NCBI GenBank assembly: GCA_007131745.1
Contig: SLPX01000122.1
Location: 1-45,424 of the forward strand
Direction: 5' to 3'
From: Myxococcales bacterium
GTDB lineage: Bacteria > Myxococcota > Polyangia > HGW-17 > SLPX01
Length of the DNA stretch: 45,424 bases
Of the stretch, positions 17,279 through 25,058 are shown piece after piece. The notes beneath the pieces were generated by a model. That model made no database searches. It was not told the origin of the DNA and saw only the letters and a list, made by a program, of their open reading frames with translations. Each line of letters starts with the position of its first letter. Position 1 is the stretch's first letter. A program made the translations under genes and the position numbers.

Positions 17279-18544
17279 TCAACCTTCCGACCATCGTTTG
17301 GCGCCTTTAGCCAGATCCACCCCCAACGAAGCCTTTAACTGCTCATTTAGAGAGGTAGCTGTTGCTGCAAAAGATCCTCCCTTCTTTGGAAGCACTGTAA
17401 GATTATTCACTGTCAAATCATCTACAACCCTAAGCACCTGCGGCAACAATTCATCTAGTTTTTGGAGTAGAAGCATATCGCGGGCCGCGACTCCGGCTTT
17501 TTTCCAGCTGTCTGCAATGGAACGGAAAGCTTCGGCTTTTGCCCGTCCGTCTTCAATGAACTTGGCTACAAGTCCCTTGGCTTTTGCCATATCAGCGTGA
17601 GCTTGGGCGAGCGCAGGCTGCATAATATCCGCCTCCAGCCTCCTTTTCACCTGTTCAAAACGAGCCACCTGCATTTCTATCTCTGCCCGGGCTTTTGCAA
17701 TAGCTGCACTGACGACTGCCTTCTCTTCGGCAACAACAGCATCTCTGCGGGTGATTGCATCTCGAATTCTTTTTTCAGCTTCCGCTTTCGCTGTTCTCAT
17801 CTGAACTTCGATCTGTCTCAAAACAGTCTCTTTCCGGTTTTCAGCCTCCCTCACTGCGGCAAGCGCTTTATTCTTGGCCTCCGCAACCCTGGCCGTTCTC
17901 TTGATCTCCGCGGACCTGATCCTTCCAATCGAGTTGAGATATCCGACATCATCGAAAACATTCTGAATTTTGACCGTATCCACCACCACGCCCAACTGCT
18001 GAAGATCACTTACGGCTTCAGCCTGCAGGTTTTCTGCAAAAGCTTCCTTTTTTTCGTTCACTTCTTCCGGTGTCAAGGTGGACAAAACACCTCTCAAGTT
18101 ACCCTCCAGCGTTTCTTTTATTATCCGAATATCTTCTTCCCTGGTTTTCCCCAAAAATCTCTCGATTGCGTTATTTATCGTAGGTTCCTCACCCGAAATC
18201 TTTACGTTGGCCACTCCCTGGATACCAAGAGGTATGCCTCCTTTTGAATATGCGCTGGTAATAGACACATCGATTATCATGTTCGTAAGATCCAGCCTAT
18301 CAACTCTTTCCAGCAGGGGAATACGGAAGCCGCGTCCTCCTTTTATGATTCGATAACCCAAGGTTCGCTCCTCTTCCACATACCTGTCCCCTACTTTTCT
18401 TCGCACACGAACTTTTCTCTTCTTGCCGGAAAAGATCAATGCCTCGTTGGGCGCGCAAATATATACCATTTTCTTTAAGGCCAGCAGTATCAGTACCAAA
18501 GCGACCACTACAGCCGGCACGGCCACTGTCAACAAAGTTCCCAT
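17279..18544 (-). CDS. Flotillin-family SPFH protein (second copy in operon)
   Basis: This 421-residue protein has one N-terminal membrane helix (residues about 4-25), then an SPFH/band 7 domain that includes the conserved YSKGGIPLGIQGVANVKI stretch and an ERFLGK segment. A long Ala-Glu-Arg-rich coiled coil follows (about residues 200-340), and a C-terminal region rich in small and hydrophobic residues. Flotillins (YuaG/FloT, YqiK) oligomerise at the inner membrane and organise membrane microdomains and protein complexes. AGGAGG lies nine bases before the ATG. It is the last of three genes, 35 bases after the first flotillin. It differs from its neighbour by a basic insert (residues about 42-60, rich in Arg and Lys) just after the helix and by lacking the Gly/Pro-rich tail. 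Confidence 0.9.
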   Translation of the reverse strand: MGTLLTVAVPAVVVALVLILLALKKMVYICAPNEALIFSGKKRKVRVRRKVGDRYVEEERTLGYRIIKGGRGFRIPLLERVDRLDLTNMIIDVSITSAYSKGGIPLGIQGVANVKISGEEPTINNAIERFLGKTREEDIRIIKETLEGNLRGVLSTLTPEEVNEKKEAFAENLQAEAVSDLQQLGVVVDTVKIQNVFDDVGYLNSIGRIRSAEIKRTARVAEAKNKALAAVREAENRKETVLRQIEVQMRTAKAEAEKRIRDAITRRDAVVAEEKAVVSAAIAKARAEIEMQVARFEQVKRRLEADIMQPALAQAHADMAKAKGLVAKFIEDGRAKAEAFRSIADSWKKAGVAARDMLLLQKLDELLPQVLRVVDDLTVNNLTVLPKKGGSFAATATSLNEQLKASLGVDLAKGAKRWSEG

Positions 18545-18579
18545 CGTCTTAAACCTCCTGAATCAGAATCATCAATCCT

Positions 18580-19929
18580 TCAGCTCTTCAATCCCGGTCC
18601 GGTTCCCCCGATCCCCCCGGACGGAGACAGCGGCCGACCCTTGGTCCCTTCGCCGCCTGCAAGCACGGCGGGTACATCGATCCCGGTTGACCTGGTCAAC
18701 TCCTTCAAAACAGCGGTAACAATGGCCGGATAGGAGCTTACATAGGCCGGCAAACTCGATCCTTCGCCGTCGTCAAGAAGATTGACATTGTTCACCCTCA
18801 CCTTTTTCACTGCATCAACCACTGCAGATATTATGGTTTCAAGTTGTTGTATCAGGTATATTTCCTTGGAAGCAGCGCCCGCATCGGCCCATGCATCATT
18901 TAGCATCTGCAAAACCACGGCTTGGGCTTTTCCCTCTTCTACGACATAAGCGGCTTTCCCCTTGGCCACAACTTCTTGTGCCCGCTTTTCCGTATCGGCT
19001 TGAACCACTATGTCGGCCTCCAGCCGCTTCTGCTCAAGCTCGGCTCTGACTTTCTGCAATTCTTGTTCAGCCAAGGCCCTTGCAGTCTGAGCAGCAGCCA
19101 CTGTGCGTTCTTCTTCACTTTTTGCCTGCCCGTCCAGATCGGCTACTACCCGTCTGAGATCGTTTTGAGCCATTACGATGGCCTTAGACGCTTCCTGCCT
19201 TGCAACTTCTGAAAGACCGGTTGCATCGGCTTCCGCCTGGGCGGCTTCCCTTTCCATGTCCGACTCGGCTATTTCAGCTCTTTTGATTATTTCCGCTATA
19301 ATTTTCCTGCCAATAGAATCCAGATAATCGGTCTCATCGGAAATGTGTTGTATTTTCAAGGTATCCAGATCAAGGCCCAATTTGGCCAAATCATCGTTGG
19401 CTTCTTCCGCCAGCTTCCTTGCAAATACAAGCCTTTCTTCATTCACCTCTTCCGGGGTCATCTCGGCCAGCACCTGCCTGAGATGCCCTTCAAGAGTCTC
19501 TCTGGCCACCCGCTGCACTTCTTCTCGGCTTCTCCCCAAAAAGCGCTCTATAGCGTTTCCTACGATCCTCCTGTCGGAAGATATCTTTACATTTGCTATC
19601 GCTTGAACAGCAAGGGGAATACCACCTTTCGAATACGCGTTACTGCTCCTTACACTGACCGGAATGGTAGTAAGGTCCATCCTTGAAACCTTTTCAATGA
19701 TAGGCATTCTCCAGGATCTGCCGCCGAATACCTTTCTGTATCCCAGCTGAACCACTGTCCCATCCGGCAATCTTTCTTTGTGGCTTCGTCCGGAAAAAAT
19801 CAAAACCTCATTCGGCCGCCCGATATACATGAAATGCGATACCGAGAAATAAATAATGCCAAACAGTACCAAAGCCGCCACAAGGCCGATGACCGAGTAC
19901 TGCAAGGCCAAAATTACATTTTCACCCAT
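18580..19929 (-). CDS. Flotillin-family SPFH protein (first copy in operon)
   Basis: This 449-residue protein has an N-terminal membrane helix (about residues 9-35), an SPFH domain including NEVLIFSGR and YSKGGIPLAVQAIANVKI, an Ala-Glu-rich coiled coil (about 210-335), and a C-terminal segment ending in a Gly/Pro/Ser-rich tail. The length and order fit the YuaG/FloT and YqiK flotillins. AGGAGG is eight bases before the ATG. It follows the NfeD/YuaF-like gene by 15 bases and precedes a paralogous flotillin by 35, so the three genes almost certainly form one operon. The two flotillins share the same core motifs but are well diverged, which suggests a stable heteromeric pair and not a recent duplication. 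Confidence 0.92.
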   Translation of the reverse strand: MGENVILALQYSVIGLVAALVLFGIIYFSVSHFMYIGRPNEVLIFSGRSHKERLPDGTVVQLGYRKVFGGRSWRMPIIEKVSRMDLTTIPVSVRSSNAYSKGGIPLAVQAIANVKISSDRRIVGNAIERFLGRSREEVQRVARETLEGHLRQVLAEMTPEEVNEERLVFARKLAEEANDDLAKLGLDLDTLKIQHISDETDYLDSIGRKIIAEIIKRAEIAESDMEREAAQAEADATGLSEVARQEASKAIVMAQNDLRRVVADLDGQAKSEEERTVAAAQTARALAEQELQKVRAELEQKRLEADIVVQADTEKRAQEVVAKGKAAYVVEEGKAQAVVLQMLNDAWADAGAASKEIYLIQQLETIISAVVDAVKKVRVNNVNLLDDGEGSSLPAYVSSYPAIVTAVLKELTRSTGIDVPAVLAGGEGTKGRPLSPSGGIGGTGPGLKS

Positions 19930-19944
19930 TTTACAAGCCTCCTT

Positions 19945-20595
19945 TTATTCTTCTTCGTCCCCTTTGGCCGGTTCAGAACAAATTTCTTCTTCTTCACAAA
20001 CAGACGTCGGAGCTTTGACTACTTTTGCTACATGTCCATTCATCTCTATTATTAAAACCTCGTAACCCCTTGAAATACTCTTATCCGAATCAGTTTCGGC
20101 TTCGATATCCACAAAGCTTCCCTTTACAAAACACCTTATTTTACCCTGCTTTCCTTTTTTGACGGACAACAACACCTTGCCGGAAAGACCAATGTAGTCC
20201 CTTGATGTTACACCGCTCGAAACCTGCTCTTTTGAAAGCTTATGCATTGCAAAAGCAGCAAGCCACCCGGTTGCAATCCCCAGTGCCAAAGATGTTATCA
20301 GGGTTACAATGAATCCACTTTCCAGAATCGTCAGGATCGTACCGGTTACCCCGAAAAAACACGCAAAAAAAACCCAGAAACGAATGCTGAAAAAAGGCAG
20401 CCAAACTCCTAAGTCCAAACCTGAGCCGGATCCTCCTTCCCCTGCATCGAAATCCACTTCCGCGCTTACATCCGGCCCGGCGCCGACTTCAGTTTCGATT
20501 TCAACATCAGCATCCGTATCCGCGTCGCCCACAAAAAGGGTCAACAAAATAAGTGCAGCTCCCAATCCTCCGAACGTAGCATATATGACCAGCAT
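19945..20595 (-). CDS. YuaF/YqiJ-like NfeD-family membrane protein partner of flotillin
   Basis: From ATG 20,595 (AGGAGGG four bases upstream; a TTG one codon earlier is too close to that site) the protein has 216 residues. It has a first membrane helix at 2-23, an acidic Asp/Glu- and Gly-rich loop at about 24-60, two more helices at about 71-92 and 95-117, and a C-terminal beta-rich domain (about 138-195) with the Gly-rich turns of an OB fold. The tail is very acidic. Such proteins are encoded beside flotillins (yuaF-yuaG in Bacillus, yqiJ-yqiK in E. coli), and the adjacent flotillin gene confirms the pairing. It probably anchors or regulates the flotillin assembly. It is first in the operon; I found no convincing promoter upstream. 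Confidence 0.85.
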   Translation of the reverse strand: MLVIYATFGGLGAALILLTLFVGDADTDADVEIETEVGAGPDVSAEVDFDAGEGGSGSGLDLGVWLPFFSIRFWVFFACFFGVTGTILTILESGFIVTLITSLALGIATGWLAAFAMHKLSKEQVSSGVTSRDYIGLSGKVLLSVKKGKQGKIRCFVKGSFVDIEAETDSDKSISRGYEVLIIEMNGHVAKVVKAPTSVCEEEEICSEPAKGDEEE

Positions 20596-20841
20596 CAAAC
20601 CCTCCTAAACGCTCCAAGCAAAATCAATCGTCAAGCCCGTCCCTCCTCCTCTTTTTTCAATCGACATCCTCAATTCGGATCAAGGATCATCTTCTGATTC
20701 CGTAGCCGGAACGATATGCTTCCAAGAACCGGAAAGTCAAGATCCACCGATTGTCACATCACGAGAAATTTGACTAGTTCTTGTATTCGATCGTCCACGG
20801 CATTAGGATAGGAATAGTATGGAAATGATTTCCCTGTCCCA

Positions 20842-20870
20842 TTGAATCGTTCTTTTTTAAGGGATAAAAT
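20842..20870 (+). promoter_or_regulatory. Predicted sigma70-type promoter giving a leaderless hsp70 transcript
   Basis: A -35 box TTGAAT (20842-20847) and a -10 box TAAAAT (20865-20870) are separated by 17 bases. The ATG of the Hsp70 gene begins eight bases after the -10 box, where transcription would normally start. The only SD-like bases, AAGGGA, lie inside the promoter spacer and so would not be in the mRNA. This is sequence-based only; another promoter further upstream is possible. Confidence 0.5.
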
Positions 20871-20877
20871 ACTTCGC

Positions 20878-22518
20878 ATGCAAAAAGAAAAAGTACTTGG
20901 AATAGATCTGGGCACATCGAATTCGGTCGCGGCTGTATATTCTGGAAAAAAAATCCGCATAATCAAGGATCTAAACGGAAAAACAATACAACCTTCAGTT
21001 GTATCGTTTCATCCGAAAGGAACCGTTTTGGTCGGCCCCGCGGCAAAAAAAAGACGCCTCATCGATCCCAAAAACACGGTTTTTTCCATCAAACGATTGA
21101 TTGGTTCGCCGGTGGATTCCATTGAAACAATGAATCTGATTCGAAAACTTCCATACACAATTACCGAGGGCAAGGACAAGCAACCCCTTATCCATTTGCG
21201 AAACCATAGACTTACACCCACACAGATTTCCGCTCTTATTCTAAAACACATGAAAAACCTGGCTGAAAAGCAACTCGGTGATCGTCTCCACAAAGCCGTC
21301 ATAACCGTGCCGGCCAATTTCAATGATGCACAAAGAACCGCAACTAAGGCAGCGGGGAAACTGGCCGGCCTGGACGTAATACGAATAATAAACGAACCCA
21401 CCGCAGCGGCTCTTGCGTACGGCCACGGCAAAAACATGGATTCCCACGTGCTTTTGTACGATTTCGGAGGAGGAACGTTTGATGTCACGATATTGAAGAT
21501 ATCAGGGGAAATATTCGAAGTCCTTGCAACAGCAGGAAATCCCCGCCTTGGAGGTGACGACATTGATGACCGTCTCATAGACGAAATTACAGAAGCTTTC
21601 ATGCGTTCACACAATTACGATGTCAGGCACAATGAAATGTCCATGTTGAAAATTCGGTCGGCTGCGGAAAGCATCAAATGCCGGCTTTCAAAAGAAGACC
21701 GCCATTCGGCAGCATTGAAGGAACTTGCATACGGCCCCGGAGGAAAACCTCTCAACCTGGTTTACGAGTTAACCCGCGAAAGCTTGGATTGCATCATCGC
21801 GGATCTGGTGGAGCGGACCTTGACCATATGCGACGAAGCCTTCGCCATCGCGGAAATGGCACCTCACGATATTGACAATGTCGTCCTTGTCGGTGGATCA
21901 ACACGCATTCCTCTTGTAAAAAAAGCAGTGACCGACTACTTCAATGTCCAACCACAAGATGAAATCAACCCGGATGAAGTGGTCGCTGTAGGTGCCGCCA
22001 TTCAGGGAGCTTCCTTGCTGGAACCATCCATCTCCATGACCTCTCCCCTTGCCCTTCTCCTGGATGTAACTCCCTTATCGCTTTGCATAGGAACGGTCGG
22101 CGGATTTGCAACATCCGTAATACCCCGAAATTCACAATTACCAGCGGAACGCACAAAAATATTTTCAACCAGCGCGGATTACCAAAACTCGGTCAGCATT
22201 CGAGTGTGCCAAGGCCAAAAGAGACGGTTTGAAGATAATGTCTACCTGGGAGAACTGACCCTCAGCGGTCTGCGACCGGCATTGAGAGGCGAAGTAAAAG
22301 TGGAGGTGTCTTTTGAAATAGACACCGATGGAATCCTGCAGGTGCGTGCACGACATCAAGACAGCGGTTCTTTTCAAACAGCATATATGAAAATACTCGG
22401 TGCTCCCATGGAAAGAGATCTGGAAGCTTTGCAAAAAGACCTCCCGGTTCGGGAAGTAACCACGGAAGAAGAGGATCACGCGGATTTGGAACTCCCACCC
22501 GCGTCGAAAGGGAAGTGA
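20878..22518 (+). CDS. Short Hsp70 (DnaK-like) chaperone lacking the C-terminal lid
   Basis: From ATG 20,878 the protein has 546 residues. The ATPase domain is complete: phosphate-1 loop IDLGTSNS (9-16), phosphate-2 DFGGGTFD (195-202) and adenosine motif VGGSTRIP (338-345). The interdomain linker DVTPLSL (396-402) and a beta-sandwich substrate-binding domain (about 400-505) follow. Housekeeping DnaK has about 630-640 residues. Here the helical lid and the EEVD-like tail are missing, and only about 40 acidic residues follow the sandwich. This suggests a specialised Hsp70 with a restricted or lidless substrate cycle. A TTG at 20,842 would add 12 residues but falls on the predicted -35 box, so ATG is preferred. 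The stop overlaps the start of the J-domain gene by one base, so the pair is translationally coupled and should work together. Confidence 0.93.
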   Translation: MQKEKVLGIDLGTSNSVAAVYSGKKIRIIKDLNGKTIQPSVVSFHPKGTVLVGPAAKKRRLIDPKNTVFSIKRLIGSPVDSIETMNLIRKLPYTITEGKDKQPLIHLRNHRLTPTQISALILKHMKNLAEKQLGDRLHKAVITVPANFNDAQRTATKAAGKLAGLDVIRIINEPTAAALAYGHGKNMDSHVLLYDFGGGTFDVTILKISGEIFEVLATAGNPRLGGDDIDDRLIDEITEAFMRSHNYDVRHNEMSMLKIRSAAESIKCRLSKEDRHSAALKELAYGPGGKPLNLVYELTRESLDCIIADLVERTLTICDEAFAIAEMAPHDIDNVVLVGGSTRIPLVKKAVTDYFNVQPQDEINPDEVVAVGAAIQGASLLEPSISMTSPLALLLDVTPLSLCIGTVGGFATSVIPRNSQLPAERTKIFSTSADYQNSVSIRVCQGQKRRFEDNVYLGELTLSGLRPALRGEVKVEVSFEIDTDGILQVRARHQDSGSFQTAYMKILGAPMERDLEALQKDLPVREVTTEEEDHADLELPPASKGK

Positions 22519-23072
22519 TGGTTCAAGAAAAAGAAGCTCAAAAAAGCCTGGCGGAAGAGATTCGTCCCTTGGTCGAGCGCCTTTATTCAGAATTGGATCG
22601 TCTTTCTTATTACAAGATTCTGGGCGTAGGCAGAGGGGCATCCACGACCGCAATACAAAATGCGTTTTATCGCCGCGCCGTACATCTTCATCCCGATCGT
22701 CATCACGGGTTGGAGGACGCTTCTCTTAAAGAAAAGATTTCCAAGGTATATAAAAGAGTGTCCGAAGGATATAAAGTATTGAGTTCTGAGAGATCCCGTC
22801 GGTTATATGATCGGGGACTCCGGCGAGGAGATGTTCGCCTTCATCACAATGAAGACCCCGAAAAACAAGAAGAAAAACAAAACTTTTCCAAGAATTCTAT
22901 GAACACGGAGATAGACGCTCTCATGCAAAAAGCATCGGATCTCTTGAAGGAAAGATCTTTCGCCCAGGCTGTGGTTTTTCTTGAGGCTGCGCTCCAATCA
23001 CATCCCGATTCATCAAGATTGCAACACAAACTCAAAGACGCAATAAGACTGAATAAGCTTTGGCAGGGATGA
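22518..23072 (+). CDS. J-domain co-chaperone paired with the short Hsp70
   Basis: From ATG 22,518 (TGATG overlap with the hsp70 stop) the protein has 184 residues. A J domain occupies about residues 30-100: YYKILGV at its start and the catalytic HPD at 58-60. A charged linker follows (about 105-130), then a C-terminal helical segment (about 132-184) that looks like one or two TPR-like hairpins, with ALQSHPDSSRL. It lacks the Gly/Phe and zinc-finger regions of true DnaJ, so it is a class C J-protein. The J domain stimulates ATP hydrolysis by its Hsp70 partner, and the helical part probably brings in the substrate. Given two giant TPR proteins nearby, a dedicated folding role for large helical-repeat proteins is an appealing guess without direct evidence. 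Confidence 0.92.
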   Translation: MVQEKEAQKSLAEEIRPLVERLYSELDRLSYYKILGVGRGASTTAIQNAFYRRAVHLHPDRHHGLEDASLKEKISKVYKRVSEGYKVLSSERSRRLYDRGLRRGDVRLHHNEDPEKQEEKQNFSKNSMNTEIDALMQKASDLLKERSFAQAVVFLEAALQSHPDSSRLQHKLKDAIRLNKLWQG

Positions 23073-23103
23073 CGTAGACTTCTCTATCACAATTATCAAA
23101 AAA

Positions 23104-24966
23104 TCACGGGTAGGTTTTTTTCAGAATGTCGGGGAAGGCCTTGGACCTCGCCAGCAGGGAAAAAATGTCATGTATTTCGCTGCCGTCGACATGAAACCTG
23201 ACAAAAATCTCTTTTCCTTTTCCATGATTTTCTCTTTCCGTTCCAACTATTCTCCGCCGCACACCCTTGGTAAACATCACACCCCCGTCTCCAGCAAGCT
23301 TCTCGACTGAATCTGATGAAACGCGGAATCTTTTGGAGACATTCACCCTTCTTATCAATGCTCCCAAGGAAAACGCCAGCCATAACGTCCCTGTTTCTTT
23401 ATCGTCTAGGTTCATCAAGTCGCATTTCGTTATTACATGCTTGTCTAAAAGGCCGGCAAGCCTATCCCCGGCTCCGGACCCGAAAGCCCATATTATATCC
23501 CTTTTTTTTACAATAACCGCCGTCTGGAGAATCGGTTTGCCGAAAACCGCTGTCAAAAAGCCCTTCAAAAAAACAAGATCTCCTTCATATACAAAATCGA
23601 TTTCATGAATTTTGTTTTGTCCGATTTCCCGTTTGCGAACTACCGTTCGAATACTTTTTAGGACATGCGCCACTCTTGGGGATTCCAGTTTCGCCCAATC
23701 GAGTTCTTGAAGCAGGGAAACAAGTTTCAAAAACGAAATCCGAACTTTTTCTGCTTCATGGAACTTTCCAAAAAGAGTCCCTCCCAGACCTGCTTCGGGT
23801 CCCGCAGATGGGCCGTGCAACATGAAGGTTAGATCTCCAAAAGCTGTTTGGAGAAAATGATCGAACGCTTCTTGTGTTTCTCTTTCCTGCTTTCTTTTCG
23901 TGAATCCGGGTTTCAAAATATATACAAGTGAGCGTGACAGGTTTTCCCGTCGGACCTTCTCCCCGCTCCATCCTTCTCGGCGAGAAACAAAGAAATAGGT
24001 AGATTCGGGACAAGCCTCCTCGCCGGTGGGTCTTCCAGGCCTGGCACCTGAAAGAGCCACATCCATCCGACTTCCTGGCTCTGGAACAACTATTCCTTCA
24101 AAGGCAAGTCCTTTTTCGTCGAAAAACAATCGGATTCTAAGCGCTTCTATGTCACGTGCCCTACGTGCATACCGCGACATTTTTTCGTCCACAGCAGATC
24201 TGAACAAAACCCCAATCCTGGAAACAATATCATTTCCGGCTCTGCTCCTTGTCGACAAAAAAGCCAGCCTCGAGAAAACAGCCACCATTGAAACCATTTC
24301 CTTTAATTCAATATCCCATGATTTGGAGATAGTAAGCGGTCGTATCTCCGCTTCCAAAACACTTTCTGGAATTCGACCTGCAAAATCTCGAACCAGCATT
24401 GTTTCCAAGGCGGGAAGCGCTTCTTGGCGACTTGAAATCACGAGAAAATCATTGTGCTTTTTCCACCAGATGGTTTTTTTTGATTTCGTTTCATACACAT
24501 GCAATCCGGACTTGCTCTCTTTTTTCAGGAAAATCCGATCCATTATTCGTGAACCGGTTCGATCTTCCTTCAATGGAACAAATCCAAATATAGATGGTTT
24601 GCCGTCTTTCCCGCTTAGCATCCCAAACCATAAAGGGGCATCCGGATTCAAATCATCCATAAAGCCGGATCTGGCTTCTATTAAATCAAGCGCCATATTC
24701 GTCATGGTTTTGGGATTTATCCAGGCAAAAGAAGGCTTGGCTTTTGCAGCCAGTCCAAGCAAACCTTCAATCGCTTTTCTTGGCGGTTGCACCCCGACCA
24801 GTGCCACTATATTCGAATCTTCTTCTTCTCCATTTTCGGAAACAGCTTGGACGCATTCTTTCCGACATCCACCGCCCGACGCAAAAGCAAATCCAATAAT
24901 GACCAAAAATCCGGAGAATCTGATCGTTCTAGTTTTGTTGTACAAACCATCACATGACACATTCAT
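23104..24966 (-). CDS. Predicted exported protein of unknown function (620 residues)
   Basis: The N-terminus has a basic stretch, a hydrophobic core (FLVIIGFAFA) and SGGGCRKEC. This is a signal peptide with a possible but non-consensus lipobox at Cys34. The rest is soluble and has no membrane helix. The pattern of short strands with phrases such as DAPLWFGML, SIFGFVPLK and DFLVISSRQEALPAL recalls the DUF3352-like group of exported proteins, where a reporter-like fold repeats twice; this is a weak resemblance. No catalytic motif is visible. The ATG at 24,966 has only a weak G-rich site upstream. The gene is divergent from the FHA-cyclase gene (92 bases between starts) and convergent with the J-domain gene (31 bases). 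Confidence 0.7.
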   Translation of the reverse strand: MNVSCDGLYNKTRTIRFSGFLVIIGFAFASGGGCRKECVQAVSENGEEEDSNIVALVGVQPPRKAIEGLLGLAAKAKPSFAWINPKTMTNMALDLIEARSGFMDDLNPDAPLWFGMLSGKDGKPSIFGFVPLKEDRTGSRIMDRIFLKKESKSGLHVYETKSKKTIWWKKHNDFLVISSRQEALPALETMLVRDFAGRIPESVLEAEIRPLTISKSWDIELKEMVSMVAVFSRLAFLSTRSRAGNDIVSRIGVLFRSAVDEKMSRYARRARDIEALRIRLFFDEKGLAFEGIVVPEPGSRMDVALSGARPGRPTGEEACPESTYFFVSRREGWSGEKVRRENLSRSLVYILKPGFTKRKQERETQEAFDHFLQTAFGDLTFMLHGPSAGPEAGLGGTLFGKFHEAEKVRISFLKLVSLLQELDWAKLESPRVAHVLKSIRTVVRKREIGQNKIHEIDFVYEGDLVFLKGFLTAVFGKPILQTAVIVKKRDIIWAFGSGAGDRLAGLLDKHVITKCDLMNLDDKETGTLWLAFSLGALIRRVNVSKRFRVSSDSVEKLAGDGGVMFTKGVRRRIVGTERENHGKGKEIFVRFHVDGSEIHDIFSLLARSKAFPDILKKTYP

Positions 24967-24986
24967 CCGAAAACCCCATTTTGAGC

Positions 24987-25015
24987 TTTACACGTCATCA
25001 AGTGTGCCCTATCCT
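24987..25015 (+). promoter_or_regulatory. Predicted sigma70-type promoter of the FHA-cyclase gene
   Basis: TTTACA (24987-24992) and TATCCT (25010-25015) are separated by 17 bases. Transcription would start near 25,022, leaving a 5' leader of about 37 bases. No clear Shine-Dalgarno sequence precedes the ATG at 25,059. The -10 box matches the consensus at only four positions, so this is a moderate call. Confidence 0.4.
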
Positions 25016-25058
25016 TAATCAACGGTAAAAGTTTCCCAAAAAATTGTTCCTCAAAAAG

